DNA of 64,000 nt from Deminuibacter sp966424055. GTDB taxonomy: Bacteria > Bacteroidota > Bacteroidia > Chitinophagales > Chitinophagaceae. The notes below the pieces were generated by a model that was given only the letters and a program-made list of their open reading frames with translations, was not told the DNA's origin and did not search any database. Position 1 is the first letter of the stretch; every line of letters starts with the position of its first letter. Positions 34,733 through 43,833 of the stretch are shown here, one piece after another. The position numbers and the translations under genes were made by a program. The stretch is taken from assembly GCA_966424055.1 (NCBI GenBank), contig CBJLMB010000010.1, positions 62,001 through 126,000 on the forward strand, given 5' to 3'.

Positions 34733-37138
34733 ATGCTTAAGAACTATTTCATTGTTGCCTGGCGTAATATCGCCCGCCATAAGGTATACGCTGCTATCAA
34801 TATCCTCGGGCTTGCATTGGGGATCACTTGTTGCCTGTTTATTTTTCTTTGGATAAAGGACGAAAAAAATGTTGATCATTTTCACCGGAATGAAAAACGC
34901 CTGTTTACCGTATACCAGACCGTTACTGCCAACGGACAGGTAGCGGGCAGTTATACCACTCCCGTACAGTACAATAATGAACGTGTTTTTTTGCTGGAAG
35001 ATATAAAAAAAGATATCCCCGATATAAAACGGCTGGCGTTTTATATCACCGGTTACGAACTGCCCTGGGGTTTTCCCGAAACATTCCAGGTGGGCGAAAA
35101 AAAACTGAAGCTGGAAGGAGCCCGTGCAGGAGAAGATTTTTTCAGCATGTTCAGCTATCCCATTATTGAAGGAAATGCTGCAACGGCATTGACGAACATG
35201 AATGGTATTGCTATCTCCCGCAAGATGGCAGAACTATTCTTTGGCAGCGCGGCCAAAGCCATGGGCCAGAGCATGCGTTATGAAAACAAACTGAACTTTG
35301 TGGTAACAGCTGTTTTTGAAAACCTGCCGGTACAAAGTTCACTCCGCTTCGATTTCCTGTTCAGCTGGGAAGCCCAGAAAAAATTGCTGGATGTTGCTTC
35401 CAATAATTTTCAAACTTTTATTGAATTATCGCCCGGCGCCGATAGCAGGGCCGTAACTGCACGCATCAACCAGCTGCTGGAAACCAGGCTGTCCAAGACC
35501 GAAGGTATTACAGTGAAAATTGGGCTGCAGCCTTTCGGCGACCAGTACCTGTATAATCATTTTATCAACGGTAAACCTGCCGGCGGCCGTATTGAATATA
35601 TACGGATATTCAGCGGGGTGGCATTGTTTATACTGATCATCGCCTGCATCAATTTTATGAACCTGGCAACAGCGCGCTCTGTAAAACGAGCAAAAGAAGT
35701 AGGATTGCGCAAGGTGGTTGGTTCAACCCGCAGCAGCCTGGTAGCACAATTCCTGGGTGAATCACTGGTCTTTGCTTTGCTGGCCATGCTGTTGTCTGTA
35801 TTGCTTTTGTATATACTGCTGCCATTTTTCAACCGGTTTACCAGCAAACATATCCAGTTGCCATTCACTGATGCTGTTTTCTGGGCAATGCTTGGTGGCA
35901 TCACCCTGCTTACCGGTTTGCTGGCAGGCAGCTACCCGGCATTGTATCTTTCTTCACTCAAACCGGTGCGTATTTTAAAAGGTGTATTGCGTTTTACACC
36001 TGGTTCTATCTGGTTCAGGAAAGGATTAACGGTTTTCCAGTTCACACTTTCTATTGTGTTGTTGATCGCCACCATCGTTATCTGCCGGCAAACCAATTAT
36101 GTGCGCAATGCACACCTGGGTTACGACAGGGAAAACCTGGTGTATACCCGTATTGAAGGTGAACTGATGACAAAGGAAAAATACCTGCTGTTCAAAAAAC
36201 TGCTTACGGGTATGCCGGGCATTGCTATGGTAGACCGCAGTTCAGAAGCGCCACATACAATGGATTTTGTTGTTACAGACCCTGTTAAATGGGAAGGCAA
36301 GGAGCTGAATACCGCAGTAGGCTTTAAACCCAGCTCTGTAGGATTCGATTTTGTAAAACTGATGAACCTGAAAATTGCTGAAGGCCGCGATTTTTCGAAG
36401 AACATTCCTACTGATTCAACAGATGCATTTATGGTGAATGAAGAAGCGGTGCGCGAAATGGGCATAACGAACCCCATCGGCAAATGGGTATCTGCCTGGA
36501 AAAAGAAAGGGCATATCATTGCGGTATTGAAAGATTACCATACGCACTCACTCCGCGAGCCGATCAAACCGCTGATCATAGATGTGAAGGAGAACGAATA
36601 CTTCGGTGTCATCCTTGTGCGCACAAAAGCCGGCGAAACAAAAGAGGCACTGGCAAGTATGGAGAAAGTGTACAAGGAAGTAAACCCGGGCTATCCTTTC
36701 TCCTGCCAGTTTGTTGACCAGGAATACAAAAACCTGTACAATAACGAGCAGCTTATTTCCAGGCTGTCCATGCTGTTTGCTACATTGGCCATCATCATAT
36801 CCTGCCTGGGCTTACTGGGGCTGGTCATGTTTGCTGCGGAACAGCGCACAAAAGAGGTGAGTATCCGGAAGGTGCTGGGTGCCTCACTGGGACAGATTGT
36901 TACGCTTTTTTCCAAAGATTTTCTCAAACTGGTAGGCATCGCCTTCCTGGTGGCAGCCCCGCTCGGCTGGCTGGCCATGCACCAGTGGCTGCGCGATTTT
37001 GCTTACAGGATCGCTATTCCCTGGTGGATTTTCGTATTATCCGGCCTGGCAGCAGTATTCATTGCCTTGCTTACAGTTAGCATACAAGCCCTTAAAACGG
37101 CCGCAGCCAACCCGGTGAAAAGCCTGCGGAGCGAATGA
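34733..37138 (+). CDS. MacB/FtsX-type ABC transporter permease
   Basis: This 801-residue permease has the duplicated FtsX layout: N-terminal helix with NYFIVAWRNIARHKVYAAIN and GLALGITCCLFIFLWI, a MacB-like periplasmic domain, then a three-helix FtsX block (NFMNLATARSVKRAKEVGLR, KVVGSTRSSLVAQFLGESL). After a second periplasmic part the second block follows (GLVMFAAEQRTKEVSIRKVL, GASLGQIVTLFSKDFLKLVG). Such single-chain permeases in Bacteroidota work with an ATPase encoded elsewhere and often answer envelope stress or antimicrobial peptides. No ATPase gene adjoins. The ATG at 34733 matches the conserved MLKNYF start. Confidence 0.93.
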   Translation: MLKNYFIVAWRNIARHKVYAAINILGLALGITCCLFIFLWIKDEKNVDHFHRNEKRLFTVYQTVTANGQVAGSYTTPVQYNNERVFLLEDIKKDIPDIKRLAFYITGYELPWGFPETFQVGEKKLKLEGARAGEDFFSMFSYPIIEGNAATALTNMNGIAISRKMAELFFGSAAKAMGQSMRYENKLNFVVTAVFENLPVQSSLRFDFLFSWEAQKKLLDVASNNFQTFIELSPGADSRAVTARINQLLETRLSKTEGITVKIGLQPFGDQYLYNHFINGKPAGGRIEYIRIFSGVALFILIIACINFMNLATARSVKRAKEVGLRKVVGSTRSSLVAQFLGESLVFALLAMLLSVLLLYILLPFFNRFTSKHIQLPFTDAVFWAMLGGITLLTGLLAGSYPALYLSSLKPVRILKGVLRFTPGSIWFRKGLTVFQFTLSIVLLIATIVICRQTNYVRNAHLGYDRENLVYTRIEGELMTKEKYLLFKKLLTGMPGIAMVDRSSEAPHTMDFVVTDPVKWEGKELNTAVGFKPSSVGFDFVKLMNLKIAEGRDFSKNIPTDSTDAFMVNEEAVREMGITNPIGKWVSAWKKKGHIIAVLKDYHTHSLREPIKPLIIDVKENEYFGVILVRTKAGETKEALASMEKVYKEVNPGYPFSCQFVDQEYKNLYNNEQLISRLSMLFATLAIIISCLGLLGLVMFAAEQRTKEVSIRKVLGASLGQIVTLFSKDFLKLVGIAFLVAAPLGWLAMHQWLRDFAYRIAIPWWIFVLSGLAAVFIALLTVSIQALKTAAANPVKSLRSE

Positions 37139-37244
37139 ATGCAGGACTTTTTTCTGCAGCAGGTTTATTTGTATAAAATAATTCCCGCTGCTTGTATACA
37201 GAAACAAATTATTGTATATTCAGTATACATTAAACCAATTTATT

Positions 37245-37484
37245 ATGATCTGGACCTTAATTATTGGCGGTATAGCTGGTTGGCTTGCCGGCAAAGTAAT
37301 GCGTGGGGAGGGATTCGGGATAATAGTAGATATTATAGTGGGTGTAGTAGGCGGCTGGCTCGGTGGCTGGCTTTTTGGTAAGCTCGGTTTACACCTGGGC
37401 AGCGGTATCATCGGCTCGCTGATCGTAGCATTTATCGGCGCAGTGATCCTGATCTGGATTATCCGTTTGATAAAACGGGAATAA
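37245..37484 (+). CDS. GlsB/YeaQ/YmgE family stress-response membrane protein
   Basis: This 79-residue protein has two or three Gly-rich membrane helices: MIWTLIIGGIAGWLAGKVMR, GFGIIVDIIVGVVGGWLGGW and IGSLIVAFIGAVILIWIIRL. This is the transglycosylase-associated (YeaQ/YmgE/GlsB) family, small inner-membrane proteins induced by stress; their biochemical role is unknown. The ATG at 37245 is the family start. Its own terminator lies 80 bp downstream. Confidence 0.93.
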   Translation: MIWTLIIGGIAGWLAGKVMRGEGFGIIVDIIVGVVGGWLGGWLFGKLGLHLGSGIIGSLIVAFIGAVILIWIIRLIKRE

Positions 37485-37563
37485 ATGGGAACAGCGCTGC
37501 ACTGATTTAAACCCGCATGAACACATTCACCCATTTTTGATTCCGACCGGATTAAAAACATCG

Positions 37564-37591
37564 AAAAGACCTGGCAACAGGTCTTTTTATT
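37564..37591. terminator. terminator between convergent genes
   Basis: AAAAGACCTG, GCAA, CAGGTCTTTT, then TTATTTT. It serves the GlsB-like gene and possibly the minus-strand MocR gene ending at 37627. Confidence 0.9.
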
Positions 37592-37626
37592 TTGCCCCGT
37601 TATATGCTGCAATCATTATGACCGGA

Positions 37627-39114
37627 TCAGGCCTTGCCTGTGTTTTTACTCTTTAGTAAATCGCTTATTATTTGTACACTCTGTTCCAGTTCTTTTGTTG
37701 TGGATGATGCAAAGCCCAGCCTGGTGGCATGCGGCAGGGCGGGGGCTGTTACATGCTGGCTGCCACTGGAAAAGAACAGGCCATTTTGTTTGGCTTTTGC
37801 AGACAGTGTAACCAGGTTGATGTTTTCATTGAATTTTGTCCATACTGCCATGCCCCCATCCGGAACCTGAAAATGGATATGCCCGCCCAGCTGTGTTTGC
37901 AGCAGGTGGCAGAACCAGTCGCGCCGCTCGCGGTATACGCGTAGTGATTTACGCAGGTGCCTTTGTATCACACCATACTGCAGCAGCTCGGCAACAGCGT
38001 TTTCCAGCATATTGTCGCCCTGCCTGTCAACAATACGGCGCAGCTGAGATAAATGATGTATCACATTGGCAGGGCCCACAAGATAACCTACCCTGAAAGC
38101 CGGCGAAATGGTTTTGGTAAATGAGCCGCAATACAATACCATACCCGCCTGATCTGCTGCAGCCAGGGGCAGCAGGGGCTTACTGAGGTAATGAAAATCA
38201 TAATCGTAATCATCTTCAAAAACAATAAAACCATGTGTGGCTGCCAGCTGAAGCAGCTGCATACGCCTGTCTGCGCGAAGGGCAACAGTGGTAGGGTAGT
38301 GATGATGAGAGGTGATATACACCATCCGTACGGTTTGCCTGCGGCACAACCTTGCCAGTGCTTCGGTGTCAAGACCGTTTTCATCTGCAGGCAGTTTGAC
38401 TATCCTGGCTCCTGCATGTTGAAAGTTCAGGCTGGCGCCAGTCCATATATGGTCTGTCGAAACAACCGTATCACCTGCCTGCAGCAATGCGATGCAGGTA
38501 AGGTGAAAGCCCATGGTGGTACCACGTACAATCAGCAGGTTATCGGGTGTGATGTTTAACCCGCGTGTTTCATGCAGGTAAGCGCATAGCTGTTGCCGCA
38601 GCAGCAACGATCCCTGTGGCATGGCATATCCCAGCCGGGTATAGGAATTGCCGGTGAGCAGCTGACTGCGGTAAGCGCGTGAAAGCGGCTCCAGCGGTGC
38701 AAGCCTGGTATCGGGAAAGCCATCATCGAGGTGCAGCCCATGATAAGGAACAACTACTTCCCGGTTTAGATAGGCTGCAGTTTTGAAACGGAAACCGGCA
38801 ACATCCCTGCTATTGGATGCTTTAACGGTACGGGATGGCTGTTGCGGCTGAATATCCGGCAGGTGATCGGCTACAAATGTGCCGCTACCGGTAGTGCTCT
38901 GCAGCCATCCCTGCGCCAGCAGCTCATCAAATGCTTTTACAACTGTTTGCCGGTTGATGCACAGCATCTCCGCCATCTGCCGGGTACTGGGCAGTTTTTG
39001 TCCGGCCTGCAGTATGCCTTTTCTTATCAGCGACATCAGCTGGTTGGCCAGCTGGAGATATACCGGTTGTTTGCCGTTTCTATTGATAGAGAGCAGGGAA
39101 AACAATTGTTGCAT
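37627..39114 (-). CDS. MocR/PdxR-type GntR-aminotransferase fusion regulator
   Basis: This 495-residue regulator has an N-terminal GntR winged helix at about 10-80 (PVYLQLANQLMSLIRKGILQ, LPSTRQMAEMLCINRQTVVK, TTGSGTFVADHL) linked to a fold-type-I aminotransferase domain. PLP-binding Lys334 lies in CGSFTKTISPAFRVGYL, and FEDDYDYDFHYL carries the cofactor-contacting Asp. MocR proteins use the aminotransferase part to sense PLP or an amino-acid adduct and regulate adjacent genes. It diverges from the Asp/Glu racemase and the PNPOx-like gene, which are the likely targets. The ATG at 39114 is preferred over an upstream extension to 39168. Confidence 0.93.
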   Translation of the reverse strand: MQQLFSLLSINRNGKQPVYLQLANQLMSLIRKGILQAGQKLPSTRQMAEMLCINRQTVVKAFDELLAQGWLQSTTGSGTFVADHLPDIQPQQPSRTVKASNSRDVAGFRFKTAAYLNREVVVPYHGLHLDDGFPDTRLAPLEPLSRAYRSQLLTGNSYTRLGYAMPQGSLLLRQQLCAYLHETRGLNITPDNLLIVRGTTMGFHLTCIALLQAGDTVVSTDHIWTGASLNFQHAGARIVKLPADENGLDTEALARLCRRQTVRMVYITSHHHYPTTVALRADRRMQLLQLAATHGFIVFEDDYDYDFHYLSKPLLPLAAADQAGMVLYCGSFTKTISPAFRVGYLVGPANVIHHLSQLRRIVDRQGDNMLENAVAELLQYGVIQRHLRKSLRVYRERRDWFCHLLQTQLGGHIHFQVPDGGMAVWTKFNENINLVTLSAKAKQNGLFFSSGSQHVTAPALPHATRLGFASSTTKELEQSVQIISDLLKSKNTGKA

Positions 39115-39120
39115 ACAATA

Positions 39121-39152
39121 AAATTGGACTACCCATTTTGTTGAAATTGGAC
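39121..39152. promoter_or_regulatory. direct repeats in the MocR-racemase divergent region
   Basis: AAATTGGAC occurs at 39121 and again at 39144, 23 bp apart in the same orientation, with a further TGGAC close by at 39156. MocR-family regulators commonly bind spaced direct repeats, so these are operator candidates. Position and repetition are seen; binding is inferred. Confidence 0.4.
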
Positions 39153-39274
39153 GATATGGACAATCCATTAAAGATACATCTTTGTACAGTAATCAATACG
39201 GGTATAAGGAAAATAACCAATTAAACAGGCAAACAATGACAGCAACAATCAGTCAACAGGCAAGGAAGCTGAAA

Positions 39275-39970
39275 ATGAAGAAAATAGGGCTGGTAGGCGG
39301 CATCAGCTGGGTATCTACGGTAGACTATTACCGTTATATCAATGAAGGCATCAATGAAAAACTGGGCGGACTTAATTTTGCTGAATGCCTGGTATACTCC
39401 CTGAACTTTGATGATTTCCAACGGAACAACACCGCTTATAACTGGGATGGTACATTTGAACTGATCGCCGGCGCCTGCGAAAGCCTGAAACAAGGCGGGG
39501 CTGATGCTATTGCGCTGTGTGCCAATACGGCTCATATTGTGGCAGACCGTGTACAACAACAGGTATCCCTGCCTTTTATTCATATTGCCTTGGAAACGGC
39601 CACCGAAATAAAAAGAGCAGGATTGAAAAAAATAGGGCTGCTGGGTACCAAGTTTACCATGGAAATGGACTTTTACAAAAACAAACTCCGTGAACAGGGG
39701 GTAGAAATGCTTGTTCCCGCACAGCAGGAAGTACGCGATTATATCCAGCGAACAGTGAAGGAAGAACTGGGTAGGGGAATTGTACGAGAAGAAACAAAGC
39801 AACAGTATATCGCTATCATGCAACAGCTGGTTAAAGATGGCGCTGAGGGCATCGTACTTGGTTGCACTGAAATACCACTGATCGTGAGCCAGCAGGATAT
39901 AGCAGTACCGGTGTTTGATACCACGCAAATACATGCAAAGGCCATCGTGGAGTTTATGCTGTCTGAATAG
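39275..39970 (+). CDS. aspartate/glutamate racemase family protein
   Basis: This 231-residue protein of the PLP-independent Asp/Glu racemase superfamily (YgeA type) has KKIGLVGGISWVSTVDYYRY at the start and catalytic cysteines Cys82 in ALCANTAHIVADR and Cys197 in VLGCTEIPLIVS. It would interconvert L- and D-forms of an acidic or related amino acid by two-base proton exchange. I start at the ATG at 39275, where the family begins; an in-frame ATG at 39236 would add 13 residues. It is divergent from a MocR regulator and precedes a PNPOx-like gene by 53 bp. Confidence 0.92.
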   Translation: MKKIGLVGGISWVSTVDYYRYINEGINEKLGGLNFAECLVYSLNFDDFQRNNTAYNWDGTFELIAGACESLKQGGADAIALCANTAHIVADRVQQQVSLPFIHIALETATEIKRAGLKKIGLLGTKFTMEMDFYKNKLREQGVEMLVPAQQEVRDYIQRTVKEELGRGIVREETKQQYIAIMQQLVKDGAEGIVLGCTEIPLIVSQQDIAVPVFDTTQIHAKAIVEFMLSE

Positions 39971-40023
39971 GGCTGCAGGCGGGTTTATTTATACTTAAGC
40001 AATCATATTTAAACTGAATACGT

Positions 40024-40662
40024 ATGGCTACTCCTCCTTCTGCACATCTTGTGCCCAGCCGGCTGGCCAAAAGGGCATATTTTGATCGCAACACCATCGA
40101 ATCCATCCTGGATGAAGCATTGTTCTGTACTATGAGCTTTGCACTGGATAATCGTCCTTTTTCTATTCCCACCGCTTTTGTGCGATATGAAGACAAGATA
40201 TACATTCATGGATCTGTCGGCAGTCATTTTATCCGGGAGATAGAGAAGGGTATCCCGGTTTGTATTTCGGTGGCGCTGATCGATGCGCTGGTGGCAGCCA
40301 GATCTGCTTTTCACTATTCTGTCAACTACCGTTCTGTGGTGTTGTTTGCACAGGCAGAAAAAATTGAAGTATATGAACAGAAAGTGGCTGCACTGGAATG
40401 GCTCACCAATAAAATGGTACCCGGTAGCTGGGATTACCTGCGTGCGGTGGAGGAAAATGAGGTACGCAAAACAACCATGCTGGCTTTTTCTATTGATAAG
40501 GCTTCTGCCAAAGTGCGCACCGGTATGCCGGGAGATGAAGCGGAAGACCGTGAATTACCTATATGGTCAGGGATCATTCCGTTGGAAACAAAAAGGCTGG
40601 CACCTATTGCAGATGAATATAGCCAGGCTATTCCCCTGCCACCACATTTATCCGGTCAATGA
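40024..40662 (+). CDS. pyridoxamine 5'-phosphate oxidase-like FMN-binding protein
   Basis: This 212-residue split-barrel protein of the PNPOx-like/NimA group has RAYFDRNTIESILDEALFCT, ALDNRPFSIPTAFVRYEDKI, YIHGSVGSHFIREIEKGIPV and the later NYRSVVLFAQAEKI. NimA-type relatives bind flavin and act as reductases or oxidases of unknown substrates; the true vitamin-B6 enzyme is a different subfamily. The company of a PLP-dependent MocR regulator and a racemase makes a role in amino-acid or B6 handling attractive, but this is inference from context. Confidence 0.87.
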   Translation: MATPPSAHLVPSRLAKRAYFDRNTIESILDEALFCTMSFALDNRPFSIPTAFVRYEDKIYIHGSVGSHFIREIEKGIPVCISVALIDALVAARSAFHYSVNYRSVVLFAQAEKIEVYEQKVAALEWLTNKMVPGSWDYLRAVEENEVRKTTMLAFSIDKASAKVRTGMPGDEAEDRELPIWSGIIPLETKRLAPIADEYSQAIPLPPHLSGQ

Positions 40663-40691
40663 CCTGGTAAAAAGAACTGGAAATTTTATTG

Positions 40692-40713
40692 GTCACCCGC
40701 AACCACGGGTGAC
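40692..40713. repeat. small hairpin between convergent genes
   Basis: GTCACCCG, CAACCA, CGGGTGAC with no T-tract. It lies between the stops of the PNPOx-like gene (40662) and the TPR gene (40746) and may act as a weak transcription barrier. Confidence 0.6.
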
Positions 40714-40745
40714 TGCCATTTATACGGTATGCTGAAATGTACTGC

Positions 40746-42746
40746 TTATACCGGTGGCTCATATTCCAATGCACCACCTTTGCCAAAAATACGAAGGGCA
40801 ATTTCATCTGCCACCGCATCGGGTTTTTGGAATATCATCCTTTCACTGGCTACAATTGTTTTGCCGTTGCTGCTTTTTACGTTAATGATGGCCTCGTACT
40901 TATTGCCTTTTTTATTAAAAGTGATATGCACCAGCGGGATATCCTGTTGTGTGCTCCAGTTGATATTGCAGTCTTTCAGCCGGCTGACAATGTCTTTGGT
41001 AGTCGCATCTTCTGTACCGGCTGTAACCAGGCGCATCTGCATGCGTATACCGCTGAAAGGCACCAGCTGTGGGTATACATCGAATAAAGTATTGCTGTAA
41101 AAATGGGCATTGTTTGCCTGGCCTGCTTTTTCTGCAGCCCTGGTCAGCCCTTCATAGAGACGGCCCAGGAACAGTTTTTCATTGGCAGTATCCAGGAGGC
41201 TGCTTTTGGCCAGCATTTCCAGGTCGCTGCGGGCTTCTTTGTATTTGCCGTCTTCCCATTTGAACTTGGCGGCAAACAGGTAAAAATAACGCTGTATATT
41301 GGCCCGTTTATCGGCGATAAGGTAATTTTCATACTTCTTCTGGAAGAAAGCCGGGCTGAAATCTTTCATCAAATACCAGGCTTCATCAAAACTGGAAGTA
41401 GCTTCTGCACAGAACAGGTCATAAACAATACGTACGCGCTCAGGATTAAATGCCAGTTCATTCACCACCACATATTCGGCCAGCATCTTTTGCAGTTTGT
41501 ATTCTGCTACCTGGTAAAGGTATTTGGGCAGGTACCACCAGCCCTTATGCAGAAACTGTACCTGTGCAATTCTTTTATCCATCAGCTGAACTCGCAGCAG
41601 GTTGATGGTAAAATCGTACTGGCTCTGGGTAAGCGTGGTGCCAATATGTATTTCCTTAAAATTAGCAGCCTTATCCAGGCAATAAGCACTGCTATCCAGC
41701 TGACCATCGTACAGGTAGGCGCGGGCCAGTGCAATATTATACCAGCCGAAACCAGGCGTAGAGCCACTGGAACCGATGATATCCTGCGTCATACGGATGG
41801 CTTCTTTGGTTTTACCGGCATATACATACAGTTCAGGCAAATAATAATAAGGCTCGCGCAGCATGCGTTCGTACGATTTATACTGGTCGCGACGGAAATA
41901 CTCAATGGCATTGGCAAAATTGCCTACCTCGCTTTGCATACCGCCATAATTGCTCCATGAAATACCGCCGCGTTCGGCCAGCTGCTGGTAGTAGTACTCA
42001 CTGCTGTCGTAATTTTTGTTGTAGCAGTGCAATAGGGCGAGATAATGATAAATAGCGAGTTTATCCTGTTCGCTTTGCATTGGACCAAACCAGAGATCGT
42101 TCTGCATTTTATTTTTCTGGATAAATGAAAGCCCGTTATAACACCATTGAAAGGCCATTTTTTCATTTTCTTCCACGGAGTTTTTAAGGAAGCTGAATTT
42201 AGCAGAAGTGAAAAACCGGTTACGGTGATAGGTCCAGGCGCGGTGATAATACACGCCGAAATAATCCTTTTTAAAATGATAACTGTCTATATCATTCAGC
42301 AATGCCATGACAGAATCGGGCATTTCCAGGTTATCATAACATTCTTTCAAGGCATTGCAAATGGTGAACATATCCTGGTAACGGGAAATATTCTGTGCAA
42401 AGAACTGTATGGAAGAATACATGTTCCGCAACGGGGCGCGGTAATCTTTTTCCAGTAAGTTCAATGCTTTTCTCAAAGAAGGGATGGCATTTTTATAACC
42501 CAGGTAATCAGCACTGCGGTCAAATTTGTAAATGCCTTCATACATCCAGCCTACATAATAGGTGCTGTCTAAACGGAGGAACTCCCTGCTGCGGGGCAGG
42601 GCATCTTTATCAGTCGGGTTAACACCAATGCGTTTTGCATCAATCTCATAACGTGCTGCCGCATCTCCCTGTGCATGCGTGGTACTGCTGCACAAAAGCA
42701 TGAGCAGGGCCGGTATGGTACAATATAGTAAGCGTTTGATATGCAT
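40746..42746 (-). CDS. large exported TPR-repeat protein, last gene of the MoxR operon
   Basis: This 666-residue protein has a signal peptide (LLYCTIPALLMLLCSSTTHAQ) and a long helical body of degenerate TPR-like pairs (for example AIYHYLALLHCYNKNYDSSE, WYNIALARAYLYDGQLDSSA, KLFLGRLYEGLTRAAEKAGQ). The C-terminal 100 residues turn strand-rich (PLVHITFNKKGNKYEAIINV) and match nothing I know. It lies 99 bp downstream of the MoxR gene on the same strand. TPR proteins are common companions of MoxR-VWA systems, so it is probably a periplasmic scaffold for the operon's product. The ATG at 42746 starts the signal peptide. Confidence 0.8.
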   Translation of the reverse strand: MHIKRLLYCTIPALLMLLCSSTTHAQGDAAARYEIDAKRIGVNPTDKDALPRSREFLRLDSTYYVGWMYEGIYKFDRSADYLGYKNAIPSLRKALNLLEKDYRAPLRNMYSSIQFFAQNISRYQDMFTICNALKECYDNLEMPDSVMALLNDIDSYHFKKDYFGVYYHRAWTYHRNRFFTSAKFSFLKNSVEENEKMAFQWCYNGLSFIQKNKMQNDLWFGPMQSEQDKLAIYHYLALLHCYNKNYDSSEYYYQQLAERGGISWSNYGGMQSEVGNFANAIEYFRRDQYKSYERMLREPYYYLPELYVYAGKTKEAIRMTQDIIGSSGSTPGFGWYNIALARAYLYDGQLDSSAYCLDKAANFKEIHIGTTLTQSQYDFTINLLRVQLMDKRIAQVQFLHKGWWYLPKYLYQVAEYKLQKMLAEYVVVNELAFNPERVRIVYDLFCAEATSSFDEAWYLMKDFSPAFFQKKYENYLIADKRANIQRYFYLFAAKFKWEDGKYKEARSDLEMLAKSSLLDTANEKLFLGRLYEGLTRAAEKAGQANNAHFYSNTLFDVYPQLVPFSGIRMQMRLVTAGTEDATTKDIVSRLKDCNINWSTQQDIPLVHITFNKKGNKYEAIINVKSSNGKTIVASERMIFQKPDAVADEIALRIFGKGGALEYEPPV

Positions 42747-42845
42747 GAAATCCACTCCTTCGCGTTTTGTAGGGCTTAAAGCTAACTGCCAAGGCGCCGC
42801 AGGTTGCCTGTAAACAGGCTGCACAGCACCATCTGTACGCCATTA

Positions 42846-43832
42846 TTAAGCGTTTATTTTCAGTTTGCTTAGCCTGTCGAGTTCTTTATCGAGTATATTG
42901 TTTAATGCTTTCTGTTTGCCTTCTTTGTTGCGGTAAATTAAACGGTGGTCGAGTACGGCTGTGGTGATCTGCTGCAGATCATCTTCTGTAACATAAGTAC
43001 GGCCATTGACCAGTGCAAATGCTTTGAGACATTTTAAAAAGGTGATACCGCTACGGGTAGAAGCGCCCAGTACAATATCTGGATGCCGCCTGGTATCCCA
43101 TACAATGTTCCTTACACCGGCGATCAGTTCTTCATGCAACTGTATTTTTTCTGCTTCAGCCTGCAGGAACAATATCTCATCCATCGACAATACCTGGTGA
43201 ATATGCTGCAGGTTGTTCTGTATACCCAGGTAGTCTTTGTAAATAGACAATTCTGTTTCTTCATCTACATAGCCGAAATAGATTTTCAGGAAAAACCTGT
43301 CCAGCTGCGCAGCAGGCAAGGGATAGGTGCCTTCCATTTCCACGGGGTTTTGTGTGGCGATGGTGAAGAACAGCTGTTCCAGCGGGTAAGTGGTTTCGCC
43401 AATGGTGATCTGGTTTTCGGCCATACACTCCAGCAACGCACTCTGTACTTTGGGAGAGGCGCGGTTGATTTCATCGGCCAGTAACACATTACAGAACAAA
43501 GGCCCTTTTTTGAAAACAAATTCTTTATGAACATCATCAAAAATATGCGAACCGATCAGGTCCATAGGCAGCAGGTCAGGAGTAAACTGTATACGCTTAA
43601 AATTGGCGCCGCCTTCATGATGTGTGCCCGCAATACTTTGTGCCAGTGTTTTAGCCATCACTGTTTTACCGGTTCCCGGGTTGTCTTCCATCAGTATATG
43701 TCCTTTGGCCAGCAGGGCGGTAAGAATGAACTGGATTTGTTTTCTTTTGCCCCGTATTACCTGCTCAATATTGTTTACCAGCTGCTGGATATTGCTTAAA
43801 GCCTGATCTATATGGATGTTCTGTTCTTCCAT
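42846..43832 (-). CDS. MoxR family AAA+ ATPase
   Basis: This 328-residue ATPase has Walker A EDNPGTGKTVMAKTLAQ near residue 56, Walker B VLLADEINRASPKVQSALLE, sensor 1 TQNPVEMEGTYPLPAAQLDR, and the C-terminal helical lid with GASTRSGITFLKCLKAFAL. MoxR ATPases act as chaperone-like remodellers with DUF58/VWA partners. It starts 1 bp after the transglutaminase gene stop, so translation is probably coupled. Confidence 0.95.
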   Translation of the reverse strand: MEEQNIHIDQALSNIQQLVNNIEQVIRGKRKQIQFILTALLAKGHILMEDNPGTGKTVMAKTLAQSIAGTHHEGGANFKRIQFTPDLLPMDLIGSHIFDDVHKEFVFKKGPLFCNVLLADEINRASPKVQSALLECMAENQITIGETTYPLEQLFFTIATQNPVEMEGTYPLPAAQLDRFFLKIYFGYVDEETELSIYKDYLGIQNNLQHIHQVLSMDEILFLQAEAEKIQLHEELIAGVRNIVWDTRRHPDIVLGASTRSGITFLKCLKAFALVNGRTYVTEDDLQQITTAVLDHRLIYRNKEGKQKALNNILDKELDRLSKLKINA

Positions 43833-43833
43833 G

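Noticed and set aside
40692..40713. Rho-independent terminator between convergent genes
   Set aside because: The stem is only 8 bp and neither side has a run of T, so it is listed as a hairpin only.
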